From positions 1 to 35,559 of IMG/VR virus record IMGVR_UViG_3300010354_000258: DNA of 35,559 bases, one strand, 5' to 3'. Shown in pieces: positions 1 to 7,422 of this stretch. How positions within the stretch are numbered: position 1 is the stretch's first letter; each line of letters begins with the position of its first letter. The notes under the pieces were generated by a model. The model was not told the origin of the DNA and searched no databases. It saw only the letters and a list, made by a program, of their open reading frames with translations. A program made the translations under genes and the position numbers. The DNA comes from a virus.

Positions 1-758
1 CGGGCCTTCTGTCCGAGCAGCGCACCCTGCTGAACTACCGCAAGGAGTTCCGCATGAAGCTGGCCCAGTGGGCTGCCCGCAAGATCGAGGAGTCGGTTAT
101 CCTCGGCCTGTCCGGTCTGACCAGCTACTACGGCAACACGCTGGACACCTACGGTCAGGGTTCGTCCACCACCAATACCGAGTCGTCGGTGTTCGGTAAC
201 TCAATTGCCACCTTCGACATCAACCACTGCGTTGCAGCCGGTGATGCCACGGCGGCAGTCACGGGCGCAACGGGCGTTGGTTCGGACGACGTGCTTACCG
301 CACAGCTTCTGACCAAGCTCCAGACCATCGCTCTTGAGACGCTGGACACTCCGCTGGAGCCCCTGCGTATCGAAGGTGACGATGCGTTCATCCTCATGTG
401 TTCGCATCAGGGTGTGGAGCAGCTTCTGTACGATCCTGACTTCGTGCAGGCGCAGCGTGCCAACACCTACAACAAGCAGAACCCCCTGCTGACCGGCGTC
501 ATCGGTAAGTTCGGGATGTTCTACGTCAAGCCCTACCCCAAGATGCTGAAGCCTTCGGCTAACGTGTCGCGTGCGCTGGTCCTTGGCCAGAATGCGCTGC
601 ACTTCTGCAAGAAGGACGACTGGACTTGGTGGGAAGGCTTCGAGGACAACGCCGAGCGCCGTAAGGTCATGGCCATCAGTGCGTTCCTCGGTATGGCCGC
701 GACCAAGTTCAACAGCAGCCGTCGTAATGCCCTCGCCGTCGATCACTACGTTCGGTAA
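1..758 (+). CDS. Major capsid protein, 5'-truncated by window edge (N4 gp56/DUF4043-like)
   Basis: The open frame runs from the window edge (first whole codon at 3), so the true start is outside; the internal ATG at 54 is only the first Met in view. The visible 252 residues read like the C-terminal two thirds of the N4 gp56/DUF4043 family of HK97-fold capsid proteins: a helix with a KLAQWAARKIEES pattern followed by a short G-rich turn, then a segment where the protein stores a DNA-neighbour style FILMCSHQGVEQL strand, an RANTYNKQNPLLTG region and a final NALHFCKKDDWTWWEG segment. It would form the icosahedral shell. Position at the head of a run of virion genes supports this. Family assignment is from recalled pattern, not a search; a capsid role is likely, the exact family less so. 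Confidence 0.75.
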   Translation, partial: GLLSEQRTLLNYRKEFRMKLAQWAARKIEESVILGLSGLTSYYGNTLDTYGQGSSTTNTESSVFGNSIATFDINHCVAAGDATAAVTGATGVGSDDVLTAQLLTKLQTIALETLDTPLEPLRIEGDDAFILMCSHQGVEQLLYDPDFVQAQRANTYNKQNPLLTGVIGKFGMFYVKPYPKMLKPSANVSRALVLGQNALHFCKKDDWTWWEGFEDNAERRKVMAISAFLGMAATKFNSSRRNALAVDHYVR

Positions 759-776
759 GGGAGGAGGAAGCTAGAT

Positions 777-1307
777 ATGTCTAAGTTCGTAAACGTGTCG
801 CAGCTTTCGACGACTCAGCGTGTCCCCACGCTGATCCAGTGCGAAGTGCTGGCGGGTGATGCTTCGGCTACCTTCCGGTTGCCGATTGCGGCGGGTTCCC
901 AGATTCATAAGGTGTCGTACATGATTACTCGTCCCTTCGCCGTTACGGCTGGGACGATTTCAAGCGCCACCTTGACAGTTGGACGCGCTTCGGCAGAAGG
1001 CAACACCGCAGCGGATTACACCGCTACGGCGTACTTCAATCTGAGCGCAGCCAACCTGTTCAACGGTGGCAGTCCGAACACGGCTCCACAGGTTTCGTCG
1101 GCGGCTCCGTTTGTCAGTGCGTTTGACACCGCACTGTCTGGCGCAGCCACCCCGATTGCGTGTGGTGACGAGTTCCTTACTGTGGTGTGGAGCAAGGGCG
1201 ACGCTGCTCTGGGCCGTATCCTTATCTTCGTGGAACTGTCGCAGGTTCCTAACGACGGTATCGAGCCGACCCGGGACGGGCTGCCTTTGGCTGCCTCGCA
1301 GTACTAG
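777..1307 (+). CDS. Hypothetical virion protein, possible head decoration
   Basis: This 176-residue protein starts at an ATG preceded by a strong GGAGGAGGA ribosome site 18 bases after the capsid stop. It has no signal peptide or membrane segment. It is rich in Ala, Thr, Ser and Val with alternating hydrophobic residues, suggesting a beta-sandwich, and contains no catalytic motif I recognise. Being immediately downstream of the capsid gene, and well translated, it is a candidate capsid decoration, cement or head-fibre protein. That role is inferred from position only. Confidence 0.7.
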   Translation: MSKFVNVSQLSTTQRVPTLIQCEVLAGDASATFRLPIAAGSQIHKVSYMITRPFAVTAGTISSATLTVGRASAEGNTAADYTATAYFNLSAANLFNGGSPNTAPQVSSAAPFVSAFDTALSGAATPIACGDEFLTVVWSKGDAALGRILIFVELSQVPNDGIEPTRDGLPLAASQY

Positions 1308-1321
1308 GAGGTTGACCAGTA

Positions 1322-1744
1322 ATGGCTGACCTTTCGACTCGTATCGCCAAGCGATTTTCGCTTGGTAGCGGTAATCCCAATTCCGCAGACACTGTGTTTG
1401 CAAACGGGGTGACCGTGAATCTGGCTACGCAATCTCTGCCTATTCAGGGCGGTCAGATTGGGTACTTCGGTGGCGCGCTTCTGGTAGTTACCACGGGCGC
1501 GTTTACCGGCGCCGGCTCTATCGTAGTCAAGTTGCAGGGTTCGTTGGATAACTCCAATTTCTTTGACATCTTGACTGTCGCGACGGAAGCTACGTCCTAC
1601 CCTACGGTGTCAGCAAGCACCAAGGTTGGGATTTCAATTCCGGGGCCGCTTCCTCAGTACGTCCGAGCCAAGACCGGAGCCAAGACCGGAACGGTCAACT
1701 CGCTTGCTGATGGCGTGTCGGCTGAAGTCGTGGTCATCGGCTAA
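1322..1744 (+). CDS. Small beta-rich virion protein, paralogue 1
   Basis: A 140-residue protein with an AGGAGG site just before its ATG and 14 bases after the previous stop. The C-terminal half carries VVKLQGSLDNSNFFD, then GPLPQYVRAK and a KTGT turn. The same arrangement (LQTGRTSSGPW, GPLSGYVRV, ATGT) occurs in the next gene, which is also exactly 140 residues, so the two look like diverged paralogues. Sequence suggests an all-beta fold of the kind used for capsid decoration or head-tail joining; I do not recognise a named family. A strong hairpin directly follows the stop. Confidence 0.72.
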   Translation: MADLSTRIAKRFSLGSGNPNSADTVFANGVTVNLATQSLPIQGGQIGYFGGALLVVTTGAFTGAGSIVVKLQGSLDNSNFFDILTVATEATSYPTVSASTKVGISIPGPLPQYVRAKTGAKTGTVNSLADGVSAEVVVIG

Positions 1745-1756
1745 GGCAAGCAAACT

Positions 1757-1800
1757 GGGGGAGGGGGTTACAATCTGTAGCCTCCTCCCTTAGTATTGTT
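1757..1800 (+). terminator. Hairpin terminator or attenuator between virion genes
   Basis: Arms 1759-1771 and 1777-1789 pair over 13 positions (two of them G-U) around a 5-base loop (AATCT). The outer stem can extend by further weak pairs. It is followed by TTAGTATTGTT, a moderately T-rich tail. The hairpin lies in the only sizeable gap (73 bases) of the capsid-proximal gene run. It may lower transcription of downstream genes relative to capsid and decoration genes, or protect the 3' end of a processed mRNA. The weak T tract makes efficient termination uncertain. Confidence 0.6.
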
Positions 1801-1817
1801 CCAAGGAGACTCTCACA

Positions 1818-2240
1818 ATGCCTCGTCCGTCGTACTGTACCTACACCTTCGTAGGTATTCCTGCCGAGTCGGCGGGTGTTGGTTACTACACGACCACCCA
1901 GACCGGCACGGGAACCAACCTGTCCATCAACCATGACGTGTTCGGGCTGGACACGCACACCGGGTTCTTGGAAAAGGCCACGCTGATTGTCGAGCAGGCC
2001 GTAGGCGGCTCAGGCAACAACGCGGGCAACAAGTTCACGTTCACGTTGCAGACCGGGCGCACGTCGTCTGGTCCGTGGCTGACGGTCCCGTTGACGGCGA
2101 CCGTCGAAATCACCACGAATGCGGCCACCACCATCGGCGCGAACGCCGCAGGCCCCCTGTCGGGCTATGTCCGCGTGGTGGCTACCGCAACGGGTACCCC
2201 TCAGGCCCAGTTCACGGCCTACGTCATCGCGGGCGGCTAA
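1818..2240 (+). CDS. Small beta-rich virion protein, paralogue 2
   Basis: A 140-residue protein with AAGGAG at 1803-1808 upstream of the ATG. It shares length and C-terminal features with the preceding gene: an F-T-L-Q strand followed by a GPL-x2-YVR segment and a T/K-x-TGT turn, then a hydrophobic final strand. The N-terminus differs (Tyr/Thr-rich). Likely an all-beta structural protein of the head or neck. Located after the hairpin and before adaptor genes. Function is inferred from position and paralogy; no enzyme motif is visible. Confidence 0.72.
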   Translation: MPRPSYCTYTFVGIPAESAGVGYYTTTQTGTGTNLSINHDVFGLDTHTGFLEKATLIVEQAVGGSGNNAGNKFTFTLQTGRTSSGPWLTVPLTATVEITTNAATTIGANAAGPLSGYVRVVATATGTPQAQFTAYVIAGG

Positions 2241-2241
2241 G

Positions 2242-2559
2242 ATGCGGACCAAGAAGGTTGTCTACACCGGGCGGCGTGGCAAGATCGCCCGTCTGGGGCA
2301 TAGCTTTGAGCGGGGCGTTCCGAAGGATGTTCCGTGGGACATCGCCATGCGGCTGATTGTCCACTACCCTCGGGAACACGAGGTCGTCTGGGAGGGTCGT
2401 CTTGAGGATTCGCTCGTCGAGACGGTCCCACCGGAAGTCGCGGATACCCCTGTCGCTGTTGCACCGGACGTGGTGGATGAGCCTGCTCCTGCCATCGAAG
2501 CTGCGCCGGACCCTGCACCTCGTCGCGGTAGGCCCAAGAAGCCTGCGCCGTCGCGGTAA
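2242..2559 (+). CDS. Hypothetical protein with AT-hook-like C-terminal tail
   Basis: The ATG at 2242 lies one base after the previous stop, so translation is probably coupled; a longer frame starting at 2119 is rejected because it would overlap the preceding gene. The 105 residues split into a basic, folded-looking first half (about 1-55), an acidic Pro/Ala/Glu linker (about 56-92) and a basic tail at 94-100 reading RRGRPKK, which contains the GRP core of an AT-hook minor-groove binder. It may touch packaged DNA or simply be a charged tail. Such Pro-rich small proteins are common between capsid and adaptor genes; no family is recognised. Confidence 0.65.
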   Translation: MRTKKVVYTGRRGKIARLGHSFERGVPKDVPWDIAMRLIVHYPREHEVVWEGRLEDSLVETVPPEVADTPVAVAPDVVDEPAPAIEAAPDPAPRRGRPKKPAPSR

Positions 2560-2577
2560 GGACGGAGGAAGCAAGGT

Positions 2578-3501
2578 ATGGCTACCCTAGCGGAACTCAG
2601 GCGCAAGGTTCAGACGCGCCTGCGTGACTGGGGTGGCGACCTGTGGGACGAGTTCGAGCTGAACATCCTGCTCAACGAAGCGCAGGACCAGTTCACTCGC
2701 GACACGCAGTACCTTCGGGCTGTGGACATCATCCGGGTCTATCAGGGCGAAGGACTCTACACCATCACCGCGCCAGCGAATCATCGGGTCGGCAACGTGA
2801 TGAGTGCTGTCTACTTCGACGGTGTGCGGGATGACGTGCCCCTGTCGCCCGTCACGCTGTCCCAGATGCAGTATCTGGACCCAGACTGGCGGCATCGGAC
2901 GACCGGACGCCCGCAGTACCTGATTCGGAACTACAACCCTTACCAAGAGGGTGTAGCGTCGAACAACAGCATCTACATGTATCCGGTGCTGGAAGACCCG
3001 ATTACCACGTCGCCGGTTACGGAGACTCGGACGATGACGGGTGCGGGCACCAAGTTGTATCTGGGTGATGCTTCCCTGTACCAAGTGACCAGCGTTGTCA
3101 ATGCCAGCACCGGGTCCACCTACACTGTCGTCACTAACTACACGGTCGGCACGAACTACATTGAAAACGTCAACATCCCCGACGGAACCGCGTTGACGAT
3201 CACTTACACCGTCTACCCGTGTCTGCGCGTGACCTACGCGCTGGTCACGGACGGGCAGATGACGGATGACAGCACCGAGATGGCTCTGCCCGAAAACGTA
3301 GCCGAAGAAGCCCTCATCAACTACGCCGTGGCTGAAGCCCTGACACGCCGCCAGCTTGAGAATCCAGACAAGGCATCCCTGCTGGCAGAGCAATCCAAGT
3401 TCTACCGAGAGAAGTACACCGACCGGATGATCCGGGCATCGGTGGAATCCAAGGTCGGCTTCAGCAAGGGCTTCGCCAACTCTCGGGGGTACTGGGTCTA
3501 A
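2578..3501 (+). CDS. Head-tail adaptor protein, first copy
   Basis: A 307-residue protein with GGAGG upstream of its ATG. The N-terminus (MATLAELRRKVQTRL, then LNEAQDQFTRDTQYL) is the helical signature of phage adaptor/connector proteins that dock under the portal ring. A beta-rich middle (about 60-220) and a C-terminal helical bundle (about 235-290, with ALPENVAEEALINYAV) follow. The next gene starts with the same MATL and LNEAQ pattern, so the two are tandem paralogues. The gene end overlaps the next start (TAATG). An adaptor role is supported by N-terminal pattern and by location before a nozzle-like tail protein. Confidence 0.75.
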   Translation: MATLAELRRKVQTRLRDWGGDLWDEFELNILLNEAQDQFTRDTQYLRAVDIIRVYQGEGLYTITAPANHRVGNVMSAVYFDGVRDDVPLSPVTLSQMQYLDPDWRHRTTGRPQYLIRNYNPYQEGVASNNSIYMYPVLEDPITTSPVTETRTMTGAGTKLYLGDASLYQVTSVVNASTGSTYTVVTNYTVGTNYIENVNIPDGTALTITYTVYPCLRVTYALVTDGQMTDDSTEMALPENVAEEALINYAVAEALTRRQLENPDKASLLAEQSKFYREKYTDRMIRASVESKVGFSKGFANSRGYWV

Positions 3502-4178
3502 TGGCCACCCTGACGACGCTGCTGGCCGACACGCGCAACCTGCTGGATGACAACGCCACCATCAAGCGGTGGTCGGATGCGTTCCTGACGCAGTACCTGA
3601 ACGAGGCTCAGTACGAGTTCAATCAGTTGACCCAGCTTTACAAGACCACGCAGGATGTCAGTCTTGTATCCAACCAACGGGAGTACGCATTCAGTAACCT
3701 GATTGGTCCGATTCTTCGCGTTGAGACGTTCAAGTCGGGCACGCCACCTACCCGGGCAAACTTGAACCTGACGACCGAGGAACGGCTGGATACGCTGAAG
3801 CCGACGTGGTTCACAGAGGCTGCTGTATCTACGGCGCCAACCCGTTTCATCCGATCCAAGCTAGATTACGACACGATCATCGTCTACCCGACGCCCAACG
3901 CATCTGCGGTTTTAACCTACGGATTTCTTCGAGCCTACGGTGCAGGTCTACCGCCTACACTAGTCGCGTCCACCTACGAAACCCCAGACATTCCGACTCA
4001 GTACCATCAAGCCCTGCCTTATGGGGCGGCGTACCGGGCGTTGCTGCTGAACCAAGACGCCGACTCTATGACGCTTGCAAATGCTTACAAGACTCGGTTC
4101 AACGAGTTCGCAGCTATGGGCCAAGCCGACAACAAGGTGAGTTTGACCAGTGGCACAACCATTCAAGGTACAGTATGA
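3501..4178 (+). CDS. Head-tail adaptor protein, second copy
   Basis: A 225-residue protein whose ATG overlaps the stop of the first adaptor gene. Its start (MATLTTLLADTRNLLDD, then LTQYLNEAQYEFNQLTQLYK) matches the same helical adaptor pattern as the upstream gene, followed by a beta-rich centre and a C-terminal helix (about 170-205). Two adaptor-like proteins in tandem would form successive rings between portal and tail nozzle, or fill alternative positions in one ring. The 3' end overlaps the next gene by 29 bases. Confidence 0.75.
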   Translation: MATLTTLLADTRNLLDDNATIKRWSDAFLTQYLNEAQYEFNQLTQLYKTTQDVSLVSNQREYAFSNLIGPILRVETFKSGTPPTRANLNLTTEERLDTLKPTWFTEAAVSTAPTRFIRSKLDYDTIIVYPTPNASAVLTYGFLRAYGAGLPPTLVASTYETPDIPTQYHQALPYGAAYRALLLNQDADSMTLANAYKTRFNEFAAMGQADNKVSLTSGTTIQGTV

Positions 4179-7100
4179 CGATTTTGGTGGCGGCCTTAGC
4201 CTTCGCTATGCTGCTCACCTAATCGAAAAGAATCAGGCTGTCGTTGCCAAGAACGTAGACATTCAGGATCGGTACCTGCAAGGTCTGAAGGACTTGGGTA
4301 GCTCAGTTGCTACGTTCGCCACAACCGGACCCAAGTGGCTTTGGTACAGCCCTGCTGGCTCGTTTGTGATTGGCTCGTATGCAAGTGAGACCCGGTTTGC
4401 ATTGACAGACGGCCCAAAAGTTTACGCTACGATTGAAAATCAGCGGCCTGCTGTAAACAGCCCGTCTGGGTCGTACTCGTTGGGCATCGTGCCGCCAGAC
4501 GGCCTCGCGTACAGCACAACGCCGTCCGCTGGTAAGCAGGTCGGTACTTACAAGTACGCCTTTACGTTTGTGACCGCGGATGGGATCGAGTCTAACCCGC
4601 AAGACTTTGATTTGACGCTGGTGCTTACGTCTGCGTCGTATGTGAGCTTTTCTGAAATTCCAACAAGTTCAGATGCCCGTGTGGTAGCTCGTCGCATTTA
4701 CCGATCACTGGCCAACAGCACTGCGATGTTTTTCTTGTACGAGATACCCGACAATACGACTACCACGTTTACGGACGATTACCCAGATGGTCGGCTGGAC
4801 CTTACTCGCCCCCTGACATGGAGCGATGGCGGGTTTCCGGGCAGTGGTGGCGTATATGTGGAGGACCACAGCATACCGCCGACGCTTGCAGTCTTGTCCA
4901 CCGGCCTTCACTCTGTGGCGGGGTCAACCGGGCGCAGCGGATCAGGCATCTTGTTTGGTGCCGTGGGTGCAACAGTGTACTGGTCGGCTCTTGGGTTTCC
5001 CGACTACTGGCCCATCGTCAACCAGTTCTCACTAGCCGAAAATGTTGAAAGCATCGTGTCCTACGGTGGGGCCACGTTTGTCTTCACGCCAAACTTCATC
5101 TACCAAGCCCGGGGCGACTCGGACGACGCCATCAGTTGGAATCGCACCAGCGCCGCGTTCGGCGTGCGGAAGGGTTACGGCAGGTTCACCACACCCACGA
5201 CACAAGGCATCTTGTTCTTTGCACAAGACGGGCTGGCGGTGTTCGATGGTTCGAGCGCCCGGCTGGTGGCCGAGAACAAACTTCCTCGCGGTTACTTTGA
5301 CAGCCTGACCATCAACGCGGTCGGGTTCTTCCGTAATCGTTTCCACGTCTTTACCAACAATACCGGGGACACCGCCACCCTTATCTTCGACTTCCGAGAC
5401 GGTATCGGCAACCCCATCATCACGTCCTCGACGCACCTGATCTCGGCAGCCCACGTTGCCAACTATGCCGAACCCGTGACGGCAGACGTGCTCCCCCAAC
5501 TGCCGTCCAGCGTGGGATCGATCAAGGTGTCGGTGCCGGGCTCGTACAAGGTTGTGGATACCGGCACCTACGCGATTACGCTGTCTGTCACCGCCGCCCC
5601 GTCAGGAGGGACCAATGCTACGGCGGCGGGCCTGTTTGGTGTGGACCGTATTGCGGTTCGGTCTGGTGGGTCAGGGTACACGTCCGTGCCTACTGTTCGT
5701 TTCACCCCGCCTGCTGGCGGCGGCAGGGCGCCCAAGGCTGTTGCGTCGGTGGCAGGCGGAAAGGTTCTTGCCATTACGGTTACGGACTCGGGCGACGGTT
5801 ACACGTCCGCCGAGATGGCGAGCAGCAGCACCTTCGGACCGGCAATCATCACTTTGGATGGGGGCGGCGGGTCTGGCGCTACGTTCGACTTGTACACCAA
5901 GTTTACGGGCGTCACGATGACCAATGCGGGCGCAGGCTACACTACGGCGCCTGTCGTCACGGCCAGTATCGCGGCAGGCGGCACGACCAGTTTGGCTGCT
6001 CAGTTCGTTGCGGACCTTGAACCGCAGTCCTACAAGGATGCGGCGCTTGTTCGTCTTGGATCGACTTTGTACCGGATTGGGGGCTTTATGCTCAAATCCC
6101 CTGACCCAAGTCAGACCCCCGTGCAAACGATCGATACCTACAATACCGGCACGTCGGCATGGGCTAGATCAAGCGTGGCCTACCCTTACACTCTCGTTGG
6201 GCTTGCGGCTGCGGACAATGGGACAAATACTGCTTATATCGCAGGTGGTGGAAGTGACATTGATACTGCGGTCAGTGCTGAACTGTATTACTTTAACGGT
6301 TCCGCTTTTACGCTGCGGTCACCGAATATGCCCGCTGCCTTGGCATACGGCTCGCTCAGTCTTTTCCCTTTCGACGTAGTGTACTACATTGGCGGGGTCA
6401 CTACCGGAAGTGGGTTTATTTCCGACAAGGTGTACAAGTACGATCCGAACGCTGTGGGCGGCGCTGCGTGGTCTTCGTATTCCTTGATTGCAGGAGTCAC
6501 TCCTTATTGGATTGCCTACCATACCGCAGCCGTAGTCGGAACCAAGATTTACATATTTGGTGGTATGGTCAGCACCACGTCCAATACGCTATCTAATGCG
6601 TCGTTGAACTCGAACGTGCTGATTTGGGACACGTCTAACAGCACCCTAACGATAGACAGTTCAGGTCCTGCTGTGGGTTGGACAGGTCGGCAGTTTGCCC
6701 AGTCTGCGGTATACGGCGGAAAGATTTATGTGTACGGCGGTCTTGGGTCAACCGATCCGGACAGTCTGGGGAATGTGTTGTCTGACCTCTGGATTTACGA
6801 CCCCGCCGGAACCCCGGGGTCTAGTACAACGCCGACTTGGACACAATGCCGCACGGGTGAGGTCATCAACGCACAGGCTCGTGCCCGCGCTGCCTATGCT
6901 TACAACTCGACTACCGGAACCATGTATGCCGTTGGCGGCCAGACTAGTTACTCGCTCTTCGCCAGCGACGCCGTGTCTATTCCGCTTGCACAGGCGTCTG
7001 ACTGCTCAGGCACCCCGGGGCTGTACGTCATGGAAACCACCGGCACGAGCGTCAAGTTGTTCGAGGGCGGCAACCGAATGTCAGACTGGGTGTGGCAAGG

Positions 7101-7422
7101 TCGGCGGGAAGTCGGAACCATCCCCGGACCGAAGATGACGTGGATGCGGGCGCGTGCGATGGTCAATGACAGCGTGAGTATCGGCGCTCAATTTCAAGAC
7201 GGGGTGTCCACCGGCACTTGGGACACCTACAACACGACTGCCGCAGGAACGACCGGCCTTGGTTCTCAAGTGCGGTTCTGGTTCCCGTCCCGCGCCAACG
7301 GCGCCAACAACCCCGTCCCCATCGGACAGTGGATCGGCTTGCGCTTGAAGGCCAACAGTAGCACGACTGCACAGGTTTACCGCGTCGAAATTGACGCTAA
7401 GATGGACACTGATGGCGGGTAA
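4150..7422 (+). CDS. Large tail protein: nozzle-like scaffold with GxGYT repeats and kelch propeller
   Basis: The first usable start is GTG at 4150, with AAGGTGAG a short distance upstream, giving 1090 residues and a 29-base overlap with the adaptor gene. Residues 1-430 begin with a DDFGGGLSLRYAAHLIEKNQ pattern and look like the beta-rich body of podoviral tail nozzle proteins (T7 gp12 type by general pattern only). Residues about 505-610 hold GGSGYTSVP, DSGDGYTSA and NAGAGYTTAP repeats. Residues about 625-945 hold a series of kelch-type blades with GG doublets (YRIGGF, YIFGGM, YVYGGL, YAVGGQ), typical of a beta-propeller. The last 115 residues (from DWVWQGRREVG) look again like the scaffold. 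The propeller could bind host surface sugars or a receptor. The nozzle assignment is inference. Confidence 0.72.
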   Translation: MAQPFKVQYDDFGGGLSLRYAAHLIEKNQAVVAKNVDIQDRYLQGLKDLGSSVATFATTGPKWLWYSPAGSFVIGSYASETRFALTDGPKVYATIENQRPAVNSPSGSYSLGIVPPDGLAYSTTPSAGKQVGTYKYAFTFVTADGIESNPQDFDLTLVLTSASYVSFSEIPTSSDARVVARRIYRSLANSTAMFFLYEIPDNTTTTFTDDYPDGRLDLTRPLTWSDGGFPGSGGVYVEDHSIPPTLAVLSTGLHSVAGSTGRSGSGILFGAVGATVYWSALGFPDYWPIVNQFSLAENVESIVSYGGATFVFTPNFIYQARGDSDDAISWNRTSAAFGVRKGYGRFTTPTTQGILFFAQDGLAVFDGSSARLVAENKLPRGYFDSLTINAVGFFRNRFHVFTNNTGDTATLIFDFRDGIGNPIITSSTHLISAAHVANYAEPVTADVLPQLPSSVGSIKVSVPGSYKVVDTGTYAITLSVTAAPSGGTNATAAGLFGVDRIAVRSGGSGYTSVPTVRFTPPAGGGRAPKAVASVAGGKVLAITVTDSGDGYTSAEMASSSTFGPAIITLDGGGGSGATFDLYTKFTGVTMTNAGAGYTTAPVVTASIAAGGTTSLAAQFVADLEPQSYKDAALVRLGSTLYRIGGFMLKSPDPSQTPVQTIDTYNTGTSAWARSSVAYPYTLVGLAAADNGTNTAYIAGGGSDIDTAVSAELYYFNGSAFTLRSPNMPAALAYGSLSLFPFDVVYYIGGVTTGSGFISDKVYKYDPNAVGGAAWSSYSLIAGVTPYWIAYHTAAVVGTKIYIFGGMVSTTSNTLSNASLNSNVLIWDTSNSTLTIDSSGPAVGWTGRQFAQSAVYGGKIYVYGGLGSTDPDSLGNVLSDLWIYDPAGTPGSSTTPTWTQCRTGEVINAQARARAAYAYNSTTGTMYAVGGQTSYSLFASDAVSIPLAQASDCSGTPGLYVMETTGTSVKLFEGGNRMSDWVWQGRREVGTIPGPKMTWMRARAMVNDSVSIGAQFQDGVSTGTWDTYNTTAAGTTGLGSQVRFWFPSRANGANNPVPIGQWIGLRLKANSSTTAQVYRVEIDAKMDTDGG

